Both the position numbers and the translations under genes were made by a program. Of a stretch of 64,000 nt of DNA, positions 51,904 to 61,325 are shown piece after piece; positions within the stretch are counted from its first letter, which is position 1, and each line of letters begins with the position of its first letter. The stretch covers positions 117,482 through 181,481 of the forward strand of contig DAOQUL010000001.1 of NCBI GenBank assembly GCA_035341015.1, given 5' to 3'. This DNA comes from JAKQIM01 sp029557965 (GTDB taxonomy: Bacteria; Chloroflexota; Anaerolineae; Anaerolineales; UBA4823). The notes under the pieces were generated by a model. The model made no database searches. It was not told where the DNA came from and worked only from the letters and a program-made list of their open reading frames with translations.

Positions 51904-52356
51904 TTACTCGCGCGAATGAAGCTGGCGCTCGATTTCGCGCTGGGCATCTCGCTTGGCGATCTCGGCGCGCTTATCGTACAGCTTTTTCCCTTTGGCAACG
52001 GCAATTTCTACTTTTGCGCGGCCTTCTTTGAGGTAAACACTCAGAGGAATGACTGTTACCCCTTTTTGGCGCACATCGTTCCATAAATGTAGGATTTCGG
52101 AGCCGTGGAGCAGCAGCTTGCGCGGCCGGCGTGGGTCATGATTGTAACGGCTGGCCTGTTCATACGGCGCAATGTGCGCATCCTCAAGCCAGGCCTGGTG
52201 ACCATCAACGCGCACAAAAGCCTCTGCCAGGCTGATCTGCCCGGCGCGCACAGATTTGATCTCGCTGCCTTGCAGCGCGATCCCAGCCTCGTAGGTTTCA
52301 AGGATAAAGTATTCGTGCCGGGCTTTCCGGTTTGTAGCAACAACTTTGACGCCCAT
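51904..52356 (-). CDS. smpB: SsrA-binding protein
   Basis: A 150-residue SmpB of normal length: VATNRKARHEYFILETYEAG, IALQGSEIKSVRAGQISLAE, then HDPRRPRKLLLHGSEI and the basic C-terminal tail KGKKLYDKRAEIAKRDAQRE that enters the ribosome decoding site. It partners tmRNA in rescuing stalled ribosomes. The ssrA gene itself is not within this window. Convergent with the preceding operon; 42 nt downstream of ctpA. Confidence 0.96.
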   Translation of the reverse strand: MGVKVVATNRKARHEYFILETYEAGIALQGSEIKSVRAGQISLAEAFVRVDGHQAWLEDAHIAPYEQASRYNHDPRRPRKLLLHGSEILHLWNDVRQKGVTVIPLSVYLKEGRAKVEIAVAKGKKLYDKRAEIAKRDAQREIERQLHSRE

Positions 52357-52398
52357 AATGGACCGATTTTATCACAAGTAAGGGGTGTCGCGGTGCTT

Positions 52399-53571
52399 CT
52401 ATGGGGAGAAAAAGTGTTGTATGGCAGCCTGGACGGCCGGGTCGCTGCCGGGAGAGTCTGCTGCCAGCAGAATATCTGGTTGGAGCCCGGCATCTCCGAC
52501 CGGCTGCTCGAGCCCGGGCGCCCACCAACGGGCGGCGGTGACGTGCAAACTGGATTCGTCTTGAAGTAAGAAGACAAGCTGGATGGCATCTTTGCCATAT
52601 GTTGGAACACCAATCAACGGCGCTCTCTGCTGCCCCTGGAGTGCCCCAGCAATGATCTCGGCCGCGCTGGCTGTGTTTTGATTGACCAAGACCACCAGCG
52701 GGAGAGAGAAGAAGACGCCAGGGTCCTCAACCTTGATCGTTTCAACGTCTTTGCCGCGATACTGCTGCTGGATGACGATGCCTTCGGCCAGGAACAGGCG
52801 GGCAATCTCGACGCCGGCATCTAACAGCCCGCCATAGTTGTCGCGCAAGTCTAGGGCAAAATGTGTGGCGCCGCGTTCTTGCAGGTCGGCGACCGCCTTC
52901 TGAATTTCTTCGGCCGTGCTGGCGGCGATGATGTTCACTTTGATCAGTCCCAGGCGTGGCTCATCTGGAGCCAAACGCCAGGTTACTGATGGCAGAGCGA
53001 TCTCGGCCCGCTTGATCTTGAAAGGTACCGCCTGATACCCAGGGGTGCGGCTGATGGTAATGGTCACCTCTTCGCCTATTGGGCCGCGGATGGCGGCGAG
53101 CAAGATATCTTGAGCAGTATCGGGGGTAAGAACCAGGTCGTCTACCTGCAGGAGACGATCCCCATCTTGGATGCCGGCCAACCTTGCAGGGCCATCTGGG
53201 AAAGGAAAGAGCAGAAAATACCCTTCTGGATCTTTTTCAATCGTTGCCCCGATGCCTCCGTAACTGCCCTCGAGGTTTTGGGAGTTCAATTCGTGTTGGG
53301 CAGGCTCAACAAAGCTGGTATATGGATCTCCATATGCCTGGATCATGCCCCGGATCATGCCGTATTCCAGGGCGGGGGCGGCAGGTGGGGTTGGTAGACC
53401 CTGGTTCAAGATCAGGTCATAGGCTTCGGTAAGTATGGGGAAATCATCAGCAGAAGATCCGATGCGGTCGTGGGTGACAAATCCTGCTAAAAAACCAGCG
53501 CTTAGCAGCGCAATGACCGCCAGGGTGGTGGTATATGCGCGTTGAAAAGGTGACATTTTTCCCATGGTCAC
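52399..53571 (-). CDS. ctpA: S41-family carboxyl-terminal processing protease
   Basis: A 390-residue protease. One N-terminal helix (TTTLAVIALLSAGFLAGFV) anchors or exports it; a PDZ domain (GIGATIEKDPEGYFLLFPF... GIQDGDRLLQVDD) follows, then the S41 core with catalytic Ser in NQNTASAAEIIAG and Lys in PTYGKDAIQLVF. The chosen start is a GTG at 53571 that overlaps the phosphofructokinase stop (GTGA); an ATG two codons later is equally possible. It cleaves C-terminal tails of envelope or secreted proteins. Confidence 0.9.
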   Translation of the reverse strand: MTMGKMSPFQRAYTTTLAVIALLSAGFLAGFVTHDRIGSSADDFPILTEAYDLILNQGLPTPPAAPALEYGMIRGMIQAYGDPYTSFVEPAQHELNSQNLEGSYGGIGATIEKDPEGYFLLFPFPDGPARLAGIQDGDRLLQVDDLVLTPDTAQDILLAAIRGPIGEEVTITISRTPGYQAVPFKIKRAEIALPSVTWRLAPDEPRLGLIKVNIIAASTAEEIQKAVADLQERGATHFALDLRDNYGGLLDAGVEIARLFLAEGIVIQQQYRGKDVETIKVEDPGVFFSLPLVVLVNQNTASAAEIIAGALQGQQRAPLIGVPTYGKDAIQLVFLLQDESSLHVTAARWWAPGLEQPVGDAGLQPDILLAADSPGSDPAVQAAIQHFFSP

Positions 53572-55802
53572 GCGTCGATGGTCGGGCCGGGCTGTGCCAA
53601 AAGCTTGGCGATTGAGCGCAGCTCAAGCCACCATTGTTCTTTTGGACGTTGGTACTGGGTGTCAATCACGCGCATAAAGTCTTCCATGGGGTGGAACTGC
53701 ATTTTGCCGGCGTTCAGTCCAATATAGGTGCAGCGGTTAGAATTTTTCTCGCGTTCTTCGATCAGGTAATCTACGCAGCGGCTGGCAAACCGCGTGGCTT
53801 GAATACGGTCGAAGGGCGAAGGATCTCCGCCTTGCTGCAAATGACCAAGGATCGCCTGCCTGACATCGAACAAGTCGCCGCCCTCTTCAGAGAATAACGC
53901 GCTCATAAATGCTGTGGTGTAGACTGGGTTCACAGATTCATTGCGGATCATCAGCCCCAAGCGTTTGCCGCCCTTGAAACTGGTGATCAGGTTCTCAAGG
54001 TCAACTTGAAGATCGTTCAAGGTTACACCCTCTTCGTGGATGTAGACCCTCTCGGCACCGGTGGCCAGGCCGCCCAAAAGCCCCAGGTATCCACAATAGT
54101 GGCCCATTACTTCAACCACAAAACAGCGCCGGGCAGCCACTGCCGACTGCTTGATCTTGTCGACGGCATCGACAATATTGTTTAAGGCTGTATCGGCGCC
54201 GATGGAGAAGTCGGATCCGGGCAGGTTGTTGTTGATGGTTGCCGGCAGGCAGACCATGGGGATGTTAAAGGCTGGGAAATTGTTGCGCTCGTTGAGCATT
54301 TTGTAGATTGACTCGTAAGCATTCCAGCCGCCCACAACCAACAAGCCTTGGATCTCGTGTTTTTCAATATTGCGCGCAATGGCATAAAGATCGCTGCCCA
54401 CGGGGATGCGGCGGTTGGTGCCAAGTTCTGAGCCACCCATCGATGCCCAGCCATTGACGCTCATCCATTCCATTTCGTGGATTTCGTCGTTCGCCAGCCC
54501 TTCAAAGCCGTTTTGAACCCCGAGCATGACATGCCCTTTGTCGATGCCAAGGCGCACAGCCGCGCGAGAGGCTGTGTTCATGCCGGGCGCAGGCGCTCCT
54601 GAGTTCAGTACGGCAAAGCGGTAGTGCTTTTGATTGGGGTCGCGGGTGTGTGGCAAAGCGCGTACGAAGGTGCGCAAGGTGCGGAAGGCTTCCTTGAAGC
54701 TGGGCGTACGCAGCTCTAAGGCTGCCTCGTAGTCATGAGCTTCGATGGCGTCGGCCACAGCGTGGGTTTGTTCAACACAATACATCAGGGGGGTTGTAAT
54801 GATCTGCGTGCCGTGGATGCCCACCAATTGCGGGTCGCTGCTGGGCTTGGCATCTAAGATGGCATGTACGGCAGCATGGCCCATTCGGGTTCCCAGGTTG
54901 CGATCGAAAGCGCTGGGTTTGCCGCCGCGCTGGACATGTCCCAATATGGTGACGCGCACTTCCTCACCCATACTTTCTTCGAGGACTTTTTGAACGTCAG
55001 ATGATCCGATATATTTCCCATGGCGGTCGCGAGCGCCTTCTGCCATGATGACGATGCTGTCGCGTCTGCCGGCGCGGCGGCCTGCTTTCAGCCGTTCGCA
55101 CATTGTTTGCTGCCAGTCATCGGTATCTGGAGGACTTTCGGGGATCAGCACCCAGTCAGCACCAGTGGCCAGGGCGCCCATCAAGGCCAGGTAACCGCAG
55201 TTACGGCCCATTACCTTGACGATGAAGGTGCGTTGGTGGCTGGAGGCGGTGCTGGTGATGGCATCGACAGCCTCGGTGATGCGGTGCAAGGCAGTGTCGG
55301 TACCAATGGTCATATCAGTGCCGAACATGTCGTTGTCAATAGAGCCTACCAGGCCCACGATGGTGAGGTTAGGATGCAGGTCAGCGAACTGCTGGGTGAT
55401 CTGGCCTTGGGTGACCAGTTCGGCTAACAAAGAGTTCCATTCTTGACGGAAAAGGTTGGCCCCCGTCAGGCTGCCGTCGCCACCGATCACGATGAGGTTG
55501 TCGATCTCTCGATCTAATAAGTTTTTGGCTGCGGTGAGACGACCTTCGCGTGTGCGGAACTCCTCGCTGCGAGCGGTGCCGATCACGGTTCCACCGCGCT
55601 GCAAGATGCCACCCACAGAATCCCAGTTCATTTGGCGGATGCGGTTGCCGCCTTCTACTAAACCTTGATAGCCTTCGTATATTGCATAGACGTCAAGCCC
55701 TTCTTGCAGGGCGGTGCGCACAATGGCGCGCAGGGCGGCGTTCATTCCTTGTGCGTCGCCGCCGCTGGTTAATACTGCAACTCGCTTTTTCTCTTTAGTC
55801 AT
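53568..55802 (-). CDS. pfkA: Two-domain (eukaryotic-type) 6-phosphofructokinase
   Basis: A 744-residue fusion of two phosphofructokinase domains. The N-half is catalytic: LTSGGDAQGMN, GGDGS (107-111) and SIDNDMFGTD with Asp156 in the position of E. coli Asp127. The C-half has lost the active site: GGDG is GGWNAY and the TIDND motif reads TINNNLPGSDF, with Asn for the catalytic Asp. This is the pattern of animal and fungal enzymes, where the C-half is an allosteric site. ATG at 55802 follows GGAGG by 6 nt; an upstream ATG at 55814 contains that site. It converts fructose 6-phosphate to the bisphosphate; control by effectors is inferred. Confidence 0.9.
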   Translation of the reverse strand: MTKEKKRVAVLTSGGDAQGMNAALRAIVRTALQEGLDVYAIYEGYQGLVEGGNRIRQMNWDSVGGILQRGGTVIGTARSEEFRTREGRLTAAKNLLDREIDNLIVIGGDGSLTGANLFRQEWNSLLAELVTQGQITQQFADLHPNLTIVGLVGSIDNDMFGTDMTIGTDTALHRITEAVDAITSTASSHQRTFIVKVMGRNCGYLALMGALATGADWVLIPESPPDTDDWQQTMCERLKAGRRAGRRDSIVIMAEGARDRHGKYIGSSDVQKVLEESMGEEVRVTILGHVQRGGKPSAFDRNLGTRMGHAAVHAILDAKPSSDPQLVGIHGTQIITTPLMYCVEQTHAVADAIEAHDYEAALELRTPSFKEAFRTLRTFVRALPHTRDPNQKHYRFAVLNSGAPAPGMNTASRAAVRLGIDKGHVMLGVQNGFEGLANDEIHEMEWMSVNGWASMGGSELGTNRRIPVGSDLYAIARNIEKHEIQGLLVVGGWNAYESIYKMLNERNNFPAFNIPMVCLPATINNNLPGSDFSIGADTALNNIVDAVDKIKQSAVAARRCFVVEVMGHYCGYLGLLGGLATGAERVYIHEEGVTLNDLQVDLENLITSFKGGKRLGLMIRNESVNPVYTTAFMSALFSEEGGDLFDVRQAILGHLQQGGDPSPFDRIQATRFASRCVDYLIEEREKNSNRCTYIGLNAGKMQFHPMEDFMRVIDTQYQRPKEQWWLELRSIAKLLAQPGPTIDA

Positions 55803-55816
55803 TCCAACCTCCATGG

Positions 55817-57004
55817 TTATTTGCCTTGTGGCAACTGGTGAGCAATGGTCTGTATACGCTCAAGCACGATATTCCACGAATATCTTTGCCGTACAAATGC
55901 TTGAGCGGCCTGTCCGATCTGGCTGCGTTGGGTCGGGTTCTGCAGCAGGCGAATGATATGGTCTGCAATTTCTTTCGGATTGTCGGCAATCAATAGTTCA
56001 TGGCCAGGCTCAGCGCCCAAGCCTTCATTAACTACACTGGTTGTGACCACTGCGCGGGCGGTGGCCATGGCTTCTAAAACTTTATTCTGAATGCCGGCTG
56101 CGAAGCGTAGCGGGGCGGCAAACACCGCGGCGTTATTCAGGGCGCTGTTCAGATCGGGGACAAAGCCCGCGACCGATACCCCAGGAATGGCAGCCAGGCG
56201 TAAAACTTCGGCATTTGGTTCTGCACCAACAATTTGCAGCGTGCACTCTGAAACCTGTTGGCGGATGAGCGGCAGTATGTTTTGAGCCAACTGAACCGCT
56301 GCGTCTACATTGTGGGCCACCCCCATATGACCGCTAAAAATGATGCTGTCAGGAGTTTCTGCCTGGCCATTGGGATAGAAATGTTCAAAATCAACCCCAT
56401 TGGTCACTACCTGGATATTGGCTTCGGGGCAGATGACAGCCAATTCCTGGTGGTCTGCATTTGAGATCAGCCAGGTTTCGTCAAAGCTCTGTGCTACCCG
56501 TTGTTCATAGCGTTGGATGCGCGGCCGTTCGATTGTGTAGAGCAGGCGTGATGCCAGGCCGCGATAGGGGAGCGAACGTTTCACTTCGCGCGAAATGACA
56601 TCCGTTAGATCTACAATGCGGTAAAGTTCTGGATGATTCGCCAAGAATTGAGCCATACGGAAAAGGTGGATGTAGGCGGCATCGAAAGAAATGCTGGATA
56701 ATTTCTGGTCTACCAGGCGCTGCATTTCGTCAGAACGGTAATAAATGGCCTGCAGGGGCAGGTCGCGCCAGATGTTTGATGCAACGGATAAGACAGATTG
56801 CCGGGTGCTTTTATGCACCACCTGGACATCTGTGCAAACGGTCTTGAGCGCGTCTAGACTGGTATACTCAGATTCGTCTGCAATGAAGGAAAGCAGATGA
56901 ATCTCATGCTGGCGAGCAAGTGATTTTATGAAATTGTATGCCCTGAGGCGATCACCCCGGTTCGGCGGGTAAGGGAGGCGGGCAGTAAGGCAAAGAATGC
57001 GCAT
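55817..57004 (-). CDS. Glycosyltransferase family 4, TIGR03087-like
   Basis: A 395-residue GT-B glycosyltransferase. MRILCLTARLPYPPNRGDRL at the N-terminus and DLTDVISREVKRSLPYRGL are typical of the TIGR03087 group linked to exopolysaccharide; the C-half has FSGHMGVAHNVDAA and the nucleotide-sugar motif with the EAMATARAVVTTS stretch. No membrane segment. Only 14 nt from pfkA, so the two may be cotranscribed. Divergent from the sulfotransferase. Confidence 0.88.
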   Translation of the reverse strand: MRILCLTARLPYPPNRGDRLRAYNFIKSLARQHEIHLLSFIADESEYTSLDALKTVCTDVQVVHKSTRQSVLSVASNIWRDLPLQAIYYRSDEMQRLVDQKLSSISFDAAYIHLFRMAQFLANHPELYRIVDLTDVISREVKRSLPYRGLASRLLYTIERPRIQRYEQRVAQSFDETWLISNADHQELAVICPEANIQVVTNGVDFEHFYPNGQAETPDSIIFSGHMGVAHNVDAAVQLAQNILPLIRQQVSECTLQIVGAEPNAEVLRLAAIPGVSVAGFVPDLNSALNNAAVFAAPLRFAAGIQNKVLEAMATARAVVTTSVVNEGLGAEPGHELLIADNPKEIADHIIRLLQNPTQRSQIGQAAQAFVRQRYSWNIVLERIQTIAHQLPQGK

Positions 57005-57036
57005 AGGTGTCAGGGTTCAGGAGGGTAACAGAATGT

Positions 57037-57092
57037 TATAATTATATCCTTATAATCCTGGCTGAGGGCAGGTTGTTCACCGATCAACCTGC
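57037..57092 (+). promoter_or_regulatory. Sulfotransferase leader: two TATAAT boxes and a stem-loop
   Basis: TATAAT occurs at 57037-57042 and 57051-57056, both without a convincing -35. GCAGGTTG (57068-57075) pairs with CAACCTGC (57085-57092) across a 9-nt loop in the leader, 25 nt before the ATG. Confidence 0.4.
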
Positions 57093-57117
57093 TCAAACCA
57101 AAAATTGGTGCAAGAAC

Positions 57118-58131
57118 ATGATTCAATCCCCAGTATTTATCATAGGCTGTCCGCGTTCGGGTACAACGTTATTGTTCAATGTATTATCTGAAGTTTCTTC
57201 GCTTTGGTCGATTGGTTATGAAAGTAAAGAGATCATTGAAAAATTCCATCATCCGGCGGAAAAAGGGTGGGAATCGGGGGCTCTGGATGCCGGTGATGTA
57301 ACGCCTCTCTCGCGAGCCTTTATCCTGGATGCTTTTGAAAAGCAATCTGCCTCGGGGGATTTCTGGCGACGAGTCAACAGCCTGCGCGATGGATTGCGTA
57401 AAAACAGCCTTTACCGGGCGATCAAGAAAAAGGGCCGTGCTGCTGATGCTGTAGGTGCTTTAAGTAGTGCGATCCCACAACAAGGATTAGACATGGTGCG
57501 CACCTTGGTGCGCCTGCGTAATACAATACTGCCATTTGGCAAGCCGAGCGTTGTTCGCTTGTTAGAAAAGACACCCGAAAACTGCCTGCGTCTGCCTTTC
57601 TTGTTGGAGTTATTCCCAGATGCCCGGGTAATTTATTTGACACGAGACGCCCGCCCGAATGTGCATTCGATCATGGAGGGATGGCGGCAGGTGCATGCAT
57701 TTCCTGGTTACCGTGTGCCAGAGCAAATCAGGATTCCGGGGGATGTGCGCGGGCGTTGGGCTTTTAGCCTGATCCCTGGCTGGCGTGAGCTGGTTGACAA
57801 ATCCTTGGAGGAGGTTTGTGCGTGGCAGTGGGTGCGTTGTAATGAAGCTGTGTTGACCCATCGGGATCAGACCCGGGGGCGGGTGCCTTATTTGACTTTG
57901 CGCTATGAAGACCTGGTCGCCGATCCATCCCAAGAATTTAAGAAGATTGCCGATTTCATTCAAGTGGATTTTGAGACAAGTTTTCGCGACTTTGCTTCAG
58001 GCCTGCCAAAGATCAATGTGGTTTCAGATCCAGACCCAGATAAATGGCGAAAAAAGAATGGGGCTGCGATCGAGCGGATCTTGCCAATCGTTCAGCCGGT
58101 GATGGATCGATTGGGTTACGATAGCGTTTGA
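57118..58131 (+). CDS. Sulfotransferase family protein
   Basis: A 337-residue PAPS-dependent sulfotransferase. The 5'-phosphosulfate loop is GCPRSGTTLLFNVLSE (residues 10-25), and VIYLTRDARPNVHSIMEGW is the 3'-phosphate site. It probably sulfates a cell-surface glycan made by the surrounding glycosyltransferases. The ATG at 57118 sits directly before the first beta-strand; a longer frame from a GTG at 57007 would include the leader and its promoter elements. It ends 2 nt before the convergent glycosyltransferase. Confidence 0.88.
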   Translation: MIQSPVFIIGCPRSGTTLLFNVLSEVSSLWSIGYESKEIIEKFHHPAEKGWESGALDAGDVTPLSRAFILDAFEKQSASGDFWRRVNSLRDGLRKNSLYRAIKKKGRAADAVGALSSAIPQQGLDMVRTLVRLRNTILPFGKPSVVRLLEKTPENCLRLPFLLELFPDARVIYLTRDARPNVHSIMEGWRQVHAFPGYRVPEQIRIPGDVRGRWAFSLIPGWRELVDKSLEEVCAWQWVRCNEAVLTHRDQTRGRVPYLTLRYEDLVADPSQEFKKIADFIQVDFETSFRDFASGLPKINVVSDPDPDKWRKKNGAAIERILPIVQPVMDRLGYDSV

Positions 58132-58132
58132 A

Positions 58133-59302
58133 TCAGGCGGGCTTGTCCGGGTGCGTTATCAGCACGTCATAGAAGGCGGCTAACTTTTTCTCCATCTCGT
58201 CCCAGTTGAACTGTGTGCGTGCCAGGGACTGGCCTTTCTTGCCCATATCTTGCCCCAGGGCCGGTTGACGCAGGATCTTCAAGATGGCCTGAGCGTGCGC
58301 ACTTGGGTCGGTGGCGGCAACGCGGTAGCCGTTTTCGCCATCGTGAACGTAGGGTCGGGTGGAGGCCAGGTCGCTGCTGACGATGGGAATCCCATATGCC
58401 ATGTATTCGAACAGTTTGGTTGGAACATTCTTGTCATTCTTGGCGTAGGGCTGCCAGGGCACCCAACCGACCGCGGCCTGCTGTAAATAGGTGCCGATTT
58501 GATCGAACGGCACGCGCCCGACGATGTTTACGGCATGGCTGATCCCGCGTTGATCCACATCTTGCTGTACCTCTTGCTGTAGGCCGGGGGGCATGAAATG
58601 CCCGACCAGCACCAGGCGTGCTTCGGACATTTCTTCAAGAACTTGTTGGAAAGCGGCGATCATCAAACGGGTGCCGCGGTTGCGCTCGTGCCCGCCCAGG
58701 TGAAGGACGATTGGGGCGCGAGGAGGCAGGTCCTTTGTGGTTGCATTAGCGTCCTCGATGAAAAACATGGCGGGATAATTGAACAAGGTGACCTTGGGCA
58801 GCCTGACGTTTTCGAAGGACTCGGCGATGGCGTGATCCGAGAAGATCAGGCCGCTTTGTAAGCGGGCGAGAACAGGCTCAAGCCAACGAAAAACCCAGGC
58901 GATAGGGTAGCGGATCCAACCCGGCATGTAATCCTTCACTTTGATGAAATCCGCATATACCTCGTGAATATCATAAATGGTGGGTTTGCCTGTAAGCAAG
59001 CGGAGGAAAGGCGCCACTAAGAGCAGCTCGGGATCGTGGAAGTGGTAGATGTCTGCCCGTTCGGCCCGCGCCGTGCGTAAGATCGTCCACCACAGGCGAG
59101 GACGCTGCCAGCGCGGAACTTGAGGCAAGCCGATGATCTGCACCCCATGGCGCAGCTCGGTGGTGTCGTGAATAGCGATGAGGGTCACATCGTAACCGCT
59201 TTTGTGCAGGCTTTGCGCCTCGCGGTAGAAGACACGGTTATCTAGAGCAGAGTGAACGGATGAAAAGATGCAGGCCTTCAAGGTGCTGGCTCTTTCACTC
59301 AT
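58133..59302 (-). CDS. Glycosyltransferase family 4
   Basis: A 389-residue GT-B enzyme: FSSVHSALDNRVFYREAQSL, YHFHDPELLLVAPFLRLLTG and YDIHEVYADF in the acceptor half; LHLGGHERNRGTRLMI, LVGHFMPP and the KLFEYMAYGIPIVSSD donor-binding stretch with its Glu in the C-half. It likely adds a hexose to a lipid-linked glycan. Stop and start of the neighbouring acetyltransferase overlap by 8 nt. Confidence 0.9.
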   Translation of the reverse strand: MSERASTLKACIFSSVHSALDNRVFYREAQSLHKSGYDVTLIAIHDTTELRHGVQIIGLPQVPRWQRPRLWWTILRTARAERADIYHFHDPELLLVAPFLRLLTGKPTIYDIHEVYADFIKVKDYMPGWIRYPIAWVFRWLEPVLARLQSGLIFSDHAIAESFENVRLPKVTLFNYPAMFFIEDANATTKDLPPRAPIVLHLGGHERNRGTRLMIAAFQQVLEEMSEARLVLVGHFMPPGLQQEVQQDVDQRGISHAVNIVGRVPFDQIGTYLQQAAVGWVPWQPYAKNDKNVPTKLFEYMAYGIPIVSSDLASTRPYVHDGENGYRVAATDPSAHAQAILKILRQPALGQDMGKKGQSLARTQFNWDEMEKKLAAFYDVLITHPDKPA

Positions 59303-59813
59303 TGCGCTTCCGAATTAAACGAGCAGGCACCCCGCCCATAATTGAATAAGGCTCAATGTTCTTAGTGACTACAGCGTTTGCTCCAATGATGCTTCCACGG
59401 CCAATTGTCACGCCAGCTAGAATCACCACGTTGAACCCAATCCAGACGTCATCATCGATTATTATTGGCTGGTTATTGTAGCCTTGTGATGAAATTGGCA
59501 GACCTAGTTTTTCAAAAGCATGATTACGGCTGATTATTTTGGCGCCAGCGGCAATAAGGACATTGTTTCCAATAACAATCTTTTCATTCCATGGATATAG
59601 GTGAGCATCTTCTCCAAGATAGCAGTTGCTGCCGACTGAAACAAGGGCGGGATTGCGGATACGCGCTCCCACGCCCACCCGGAAGTTTTTACCGCAGTTG
59701 GCCAGCAGTTGACCATAATAATAACCTCGCAACCTTTGAGAAGGCTCAATGCGGGGTAAGTTGCTGATTGCTTGTAACAGCCTACATAGAGTCTTGAGTG
59801 GTTTGATTGCCAT
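59295..59813 (-). CDS. Hexapeptide-repeat O-acetyltransferase
   Basis: A 172-residue left-handed beta-helix acyltransferase (CysE/LacA/WbbJ group): repeats of the [LIV]GxxxxI kind run through IGNNVLIAAGAKIISRNHAF, DDDVWIGFNVVILAGVTIG and GSIIGANAVVTKNI, with catalytic His in SRNHAF and the terminal VPARLIR. It transfers acetyl from acetyl-CoA to a sugar. ATG at 59813 is chosen; the start lies inside the 3' end of the preceding gene (32-nt overlap). An in-frame start at 59906 would give a longer, unsupported N-terminus. Confidence 0.85.
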   Translation of the reverse strand: MAIKPLKTLCRLLQAISNLPRIEPSQRLRGYYYGQLLANCGKNFRVGVGARIRNPALVSVGSNCYLGEDAHLYPWNEKIVIGNNVLIAAGAKIISRNHAFEKLGLPISSQGYNNQPIIIDDDVWIGFNVVILAGVTIGRGSIIGANAVVTKNIEPYSIMGGVPARLIRKRNE

Positions 59814-61239
59814 TGTGGTCTCTTTCAGAATCCAAGGACGACAGGAGATTGAGGATATTCTCAACCGCTTTGGGTTTGAAAAAATATGCACTAATCTGAG
59901 GGTCAACTGGGCGAATCTGTTGCTTGGTGATTAGGTCGATAAGCTTTTCAGGCGACTCGCATAGTGCACTGTAACCGTTCTCGAGTAATGGTGCCATGGC
60001 GTCAAGACCCTTGAAAGGCAAGATCAGGGTCGGCGTGCCCAAGGCCAATGCCTCATAGTGGCATGTGGATGTTATGCTTAAGTGAAGATCGGCAGTTTTG
60101 ATTAATTCGAAAGTGGAAGGGTTCTCATTGTTGAGCACTACTTTTACATTTGGTACATCTATAAAACATTGTTGGTATGCATCTTTGTTCATTTCCCGCA
60201 TGTGCAACTTAAAAGTGATCTCGAAATCGAACTTGCCTTCCGCAAGCTTAATGAATTTTTGGAAGAAGTCACAATATACAGATGGGTAAACCAATGGCTG
60301 TGTGGTGACTACTAGTTTTAATAAATTTCCTTTTGGGAAGGCTTCGGATCGGAAGCGATCTATTCTAGGGCTTCCTACAATGTATAGTTCCTCATCCCAA
60401 AAGCGGTTTTCAGTAAGCACATCTTTCCAAAACTCGCCATATAACAGGAAAATATCTGGGATTGGCATAGCGCGCTTATGATGCCGTGCAAAAGATGTCC
60501 ACGAATAGCAAGGATGATATTTGAATACTATGCCATGCTGAAGTTCAATCAATTGAATGTTTCTTTCTTTCGCCGCCGCTGCAAGACTGGCATAGCCGTG
60601 AGTGTTCACAAGCATGATCACTTTGGGGTGGATACGATCTAATAGCCAACCAAAGAGATGCTTGGATAAGTAGAACTGCGTAAATTCACATTTTAGGCGG
60701 GTAAATTTGAACCTTTCTTCATCTACATAGGGCGCAAGGATATGACTCATGGATTTTGCGGTGTCGGCGATATCCCCTAGATTTAACCAGGCTGCAAGGA
60801 GAGCAGGTATTTTGCGGAACAGTGTCAGCGAAAATTTACTTTTGATATGTGCTTTGCGCCGCGATGGGAAAAAGGTAGGTGCATGCAGGGTTTCAACCTT
60901 AAGGTAGTTGTCCATCTGATCTAGTAGTTCGTCAAAAAAGATATCCCTGAAAGTTTCTCCATCCAATTCGCGTAGATTTAAGTCTTTGGTCACAATGAGT
61001 GTCTTGGCTTTTGGTATGCGGGTCAACCCTCTAAGATCGTCAAAAATGATCTGTGCCAAGTACGATGCGGGCCACTTGACCTTTTCTGGAATGATCTTTT
61101 GACCTGTAAGCGTGGCTATAAAATCCCATCTTAAGAGAGGCCAGATGCACCAACCGTCAACTTTGAATTGAAGCAGGTTATTTTTTTCTTCTAAATCGTA
61201 GACGAGTTGGTGGGCATCAAAGGCAGAAAGCGTGTTCAT
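59782..61239 (-). CDS. Capsular polysaccharide/CDP-glycerol-type transferase-like protein
   Basis: A 485-residue protein with the C-terminal pattern of surface-polysaccharide transferases: NIQLIELQHGIVFKYHPCYS, LLYGEFWKDVL, LYIVGSPRIDRFR, then the ADLHLSITSTCHYEALALGT and PTLILPF region with the conserved E-rich loop. This resembles the GT-B C-domain of TagF/LipB-like enzymes. The N-terminal 200 residues are not recognised. Codon use and base composition look more AT-rich than the rest of the window, suggesting acquisition. First gene of a three-gene minus-strand unit. Confidence 0.68.
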   Translation of the reverse strand: MNTLSAFDAHQLVYDLEEKNNLLQFKVDGWCIWPLLRWDFIATLTGQKIIPEKVKWPASYLAQIIFDDLRGLTRIPKAKTLIVTKDLNLRELDGETFRDIFFDELLDQMDNYLKVETLHAPTFFPSRRKAHIKSKFSLTLFRKIPALLAAWLNLGDIADTAKSMSHILAPYVDEERFKFTRLKCEFTQFYLSKHLFGWLLDRIHPKVIMLVNTHGYASLAAAAKERNIQLIELQHGIVFKYHPCYSWTSFARHHKRAMPIPDIFLLYGEFWKDVLTENRFWDEELYIVGSPRIDRFRSEAFPKGNLLKLVVTTQPLVYPSVYCDFFQKFIKLAEGKFDFEITFKLHMREMNKDAYQQCFIDVPNVKVVLNNENPSTFELIKTADLHLSITSTCHYEALALGTPTLILPFKGLDAMAPLLENGYSALCESPEKLIDLITKQQIRPVDPQISAYFFKPKAVENILNLLSSLDSERDHNGNQTTQDSM

Positions 61240-61303
61240 GTGATATTAGGCCTTGGTCTGGTTCCTGGCTGCTTATTGAATAGGGTGCCTAGAAAGTTGC
61301 AAC

Positions 61304-61325
61304 GTGTACGTCGAGGAGCGTACAC
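61304..61325. repeat. Short inverted repeat in the 242-nt divergent intergenic region
   Basis: GTGTACG and CGTACAC flank an 8-nt centre between the divergent transferase and O-antigen-ligase-like genes. It could be an operator. Nothing else recognisable lies in 61240-61481. Confidence 0.35.

Noticed and set aside
57007..57117. GTG start extending the sulfotransferase by 37 codons
   Set aside because: The extension covers AT-rich promoter-like sequence and a stem-loop; family homology begins at the ATG 57118.
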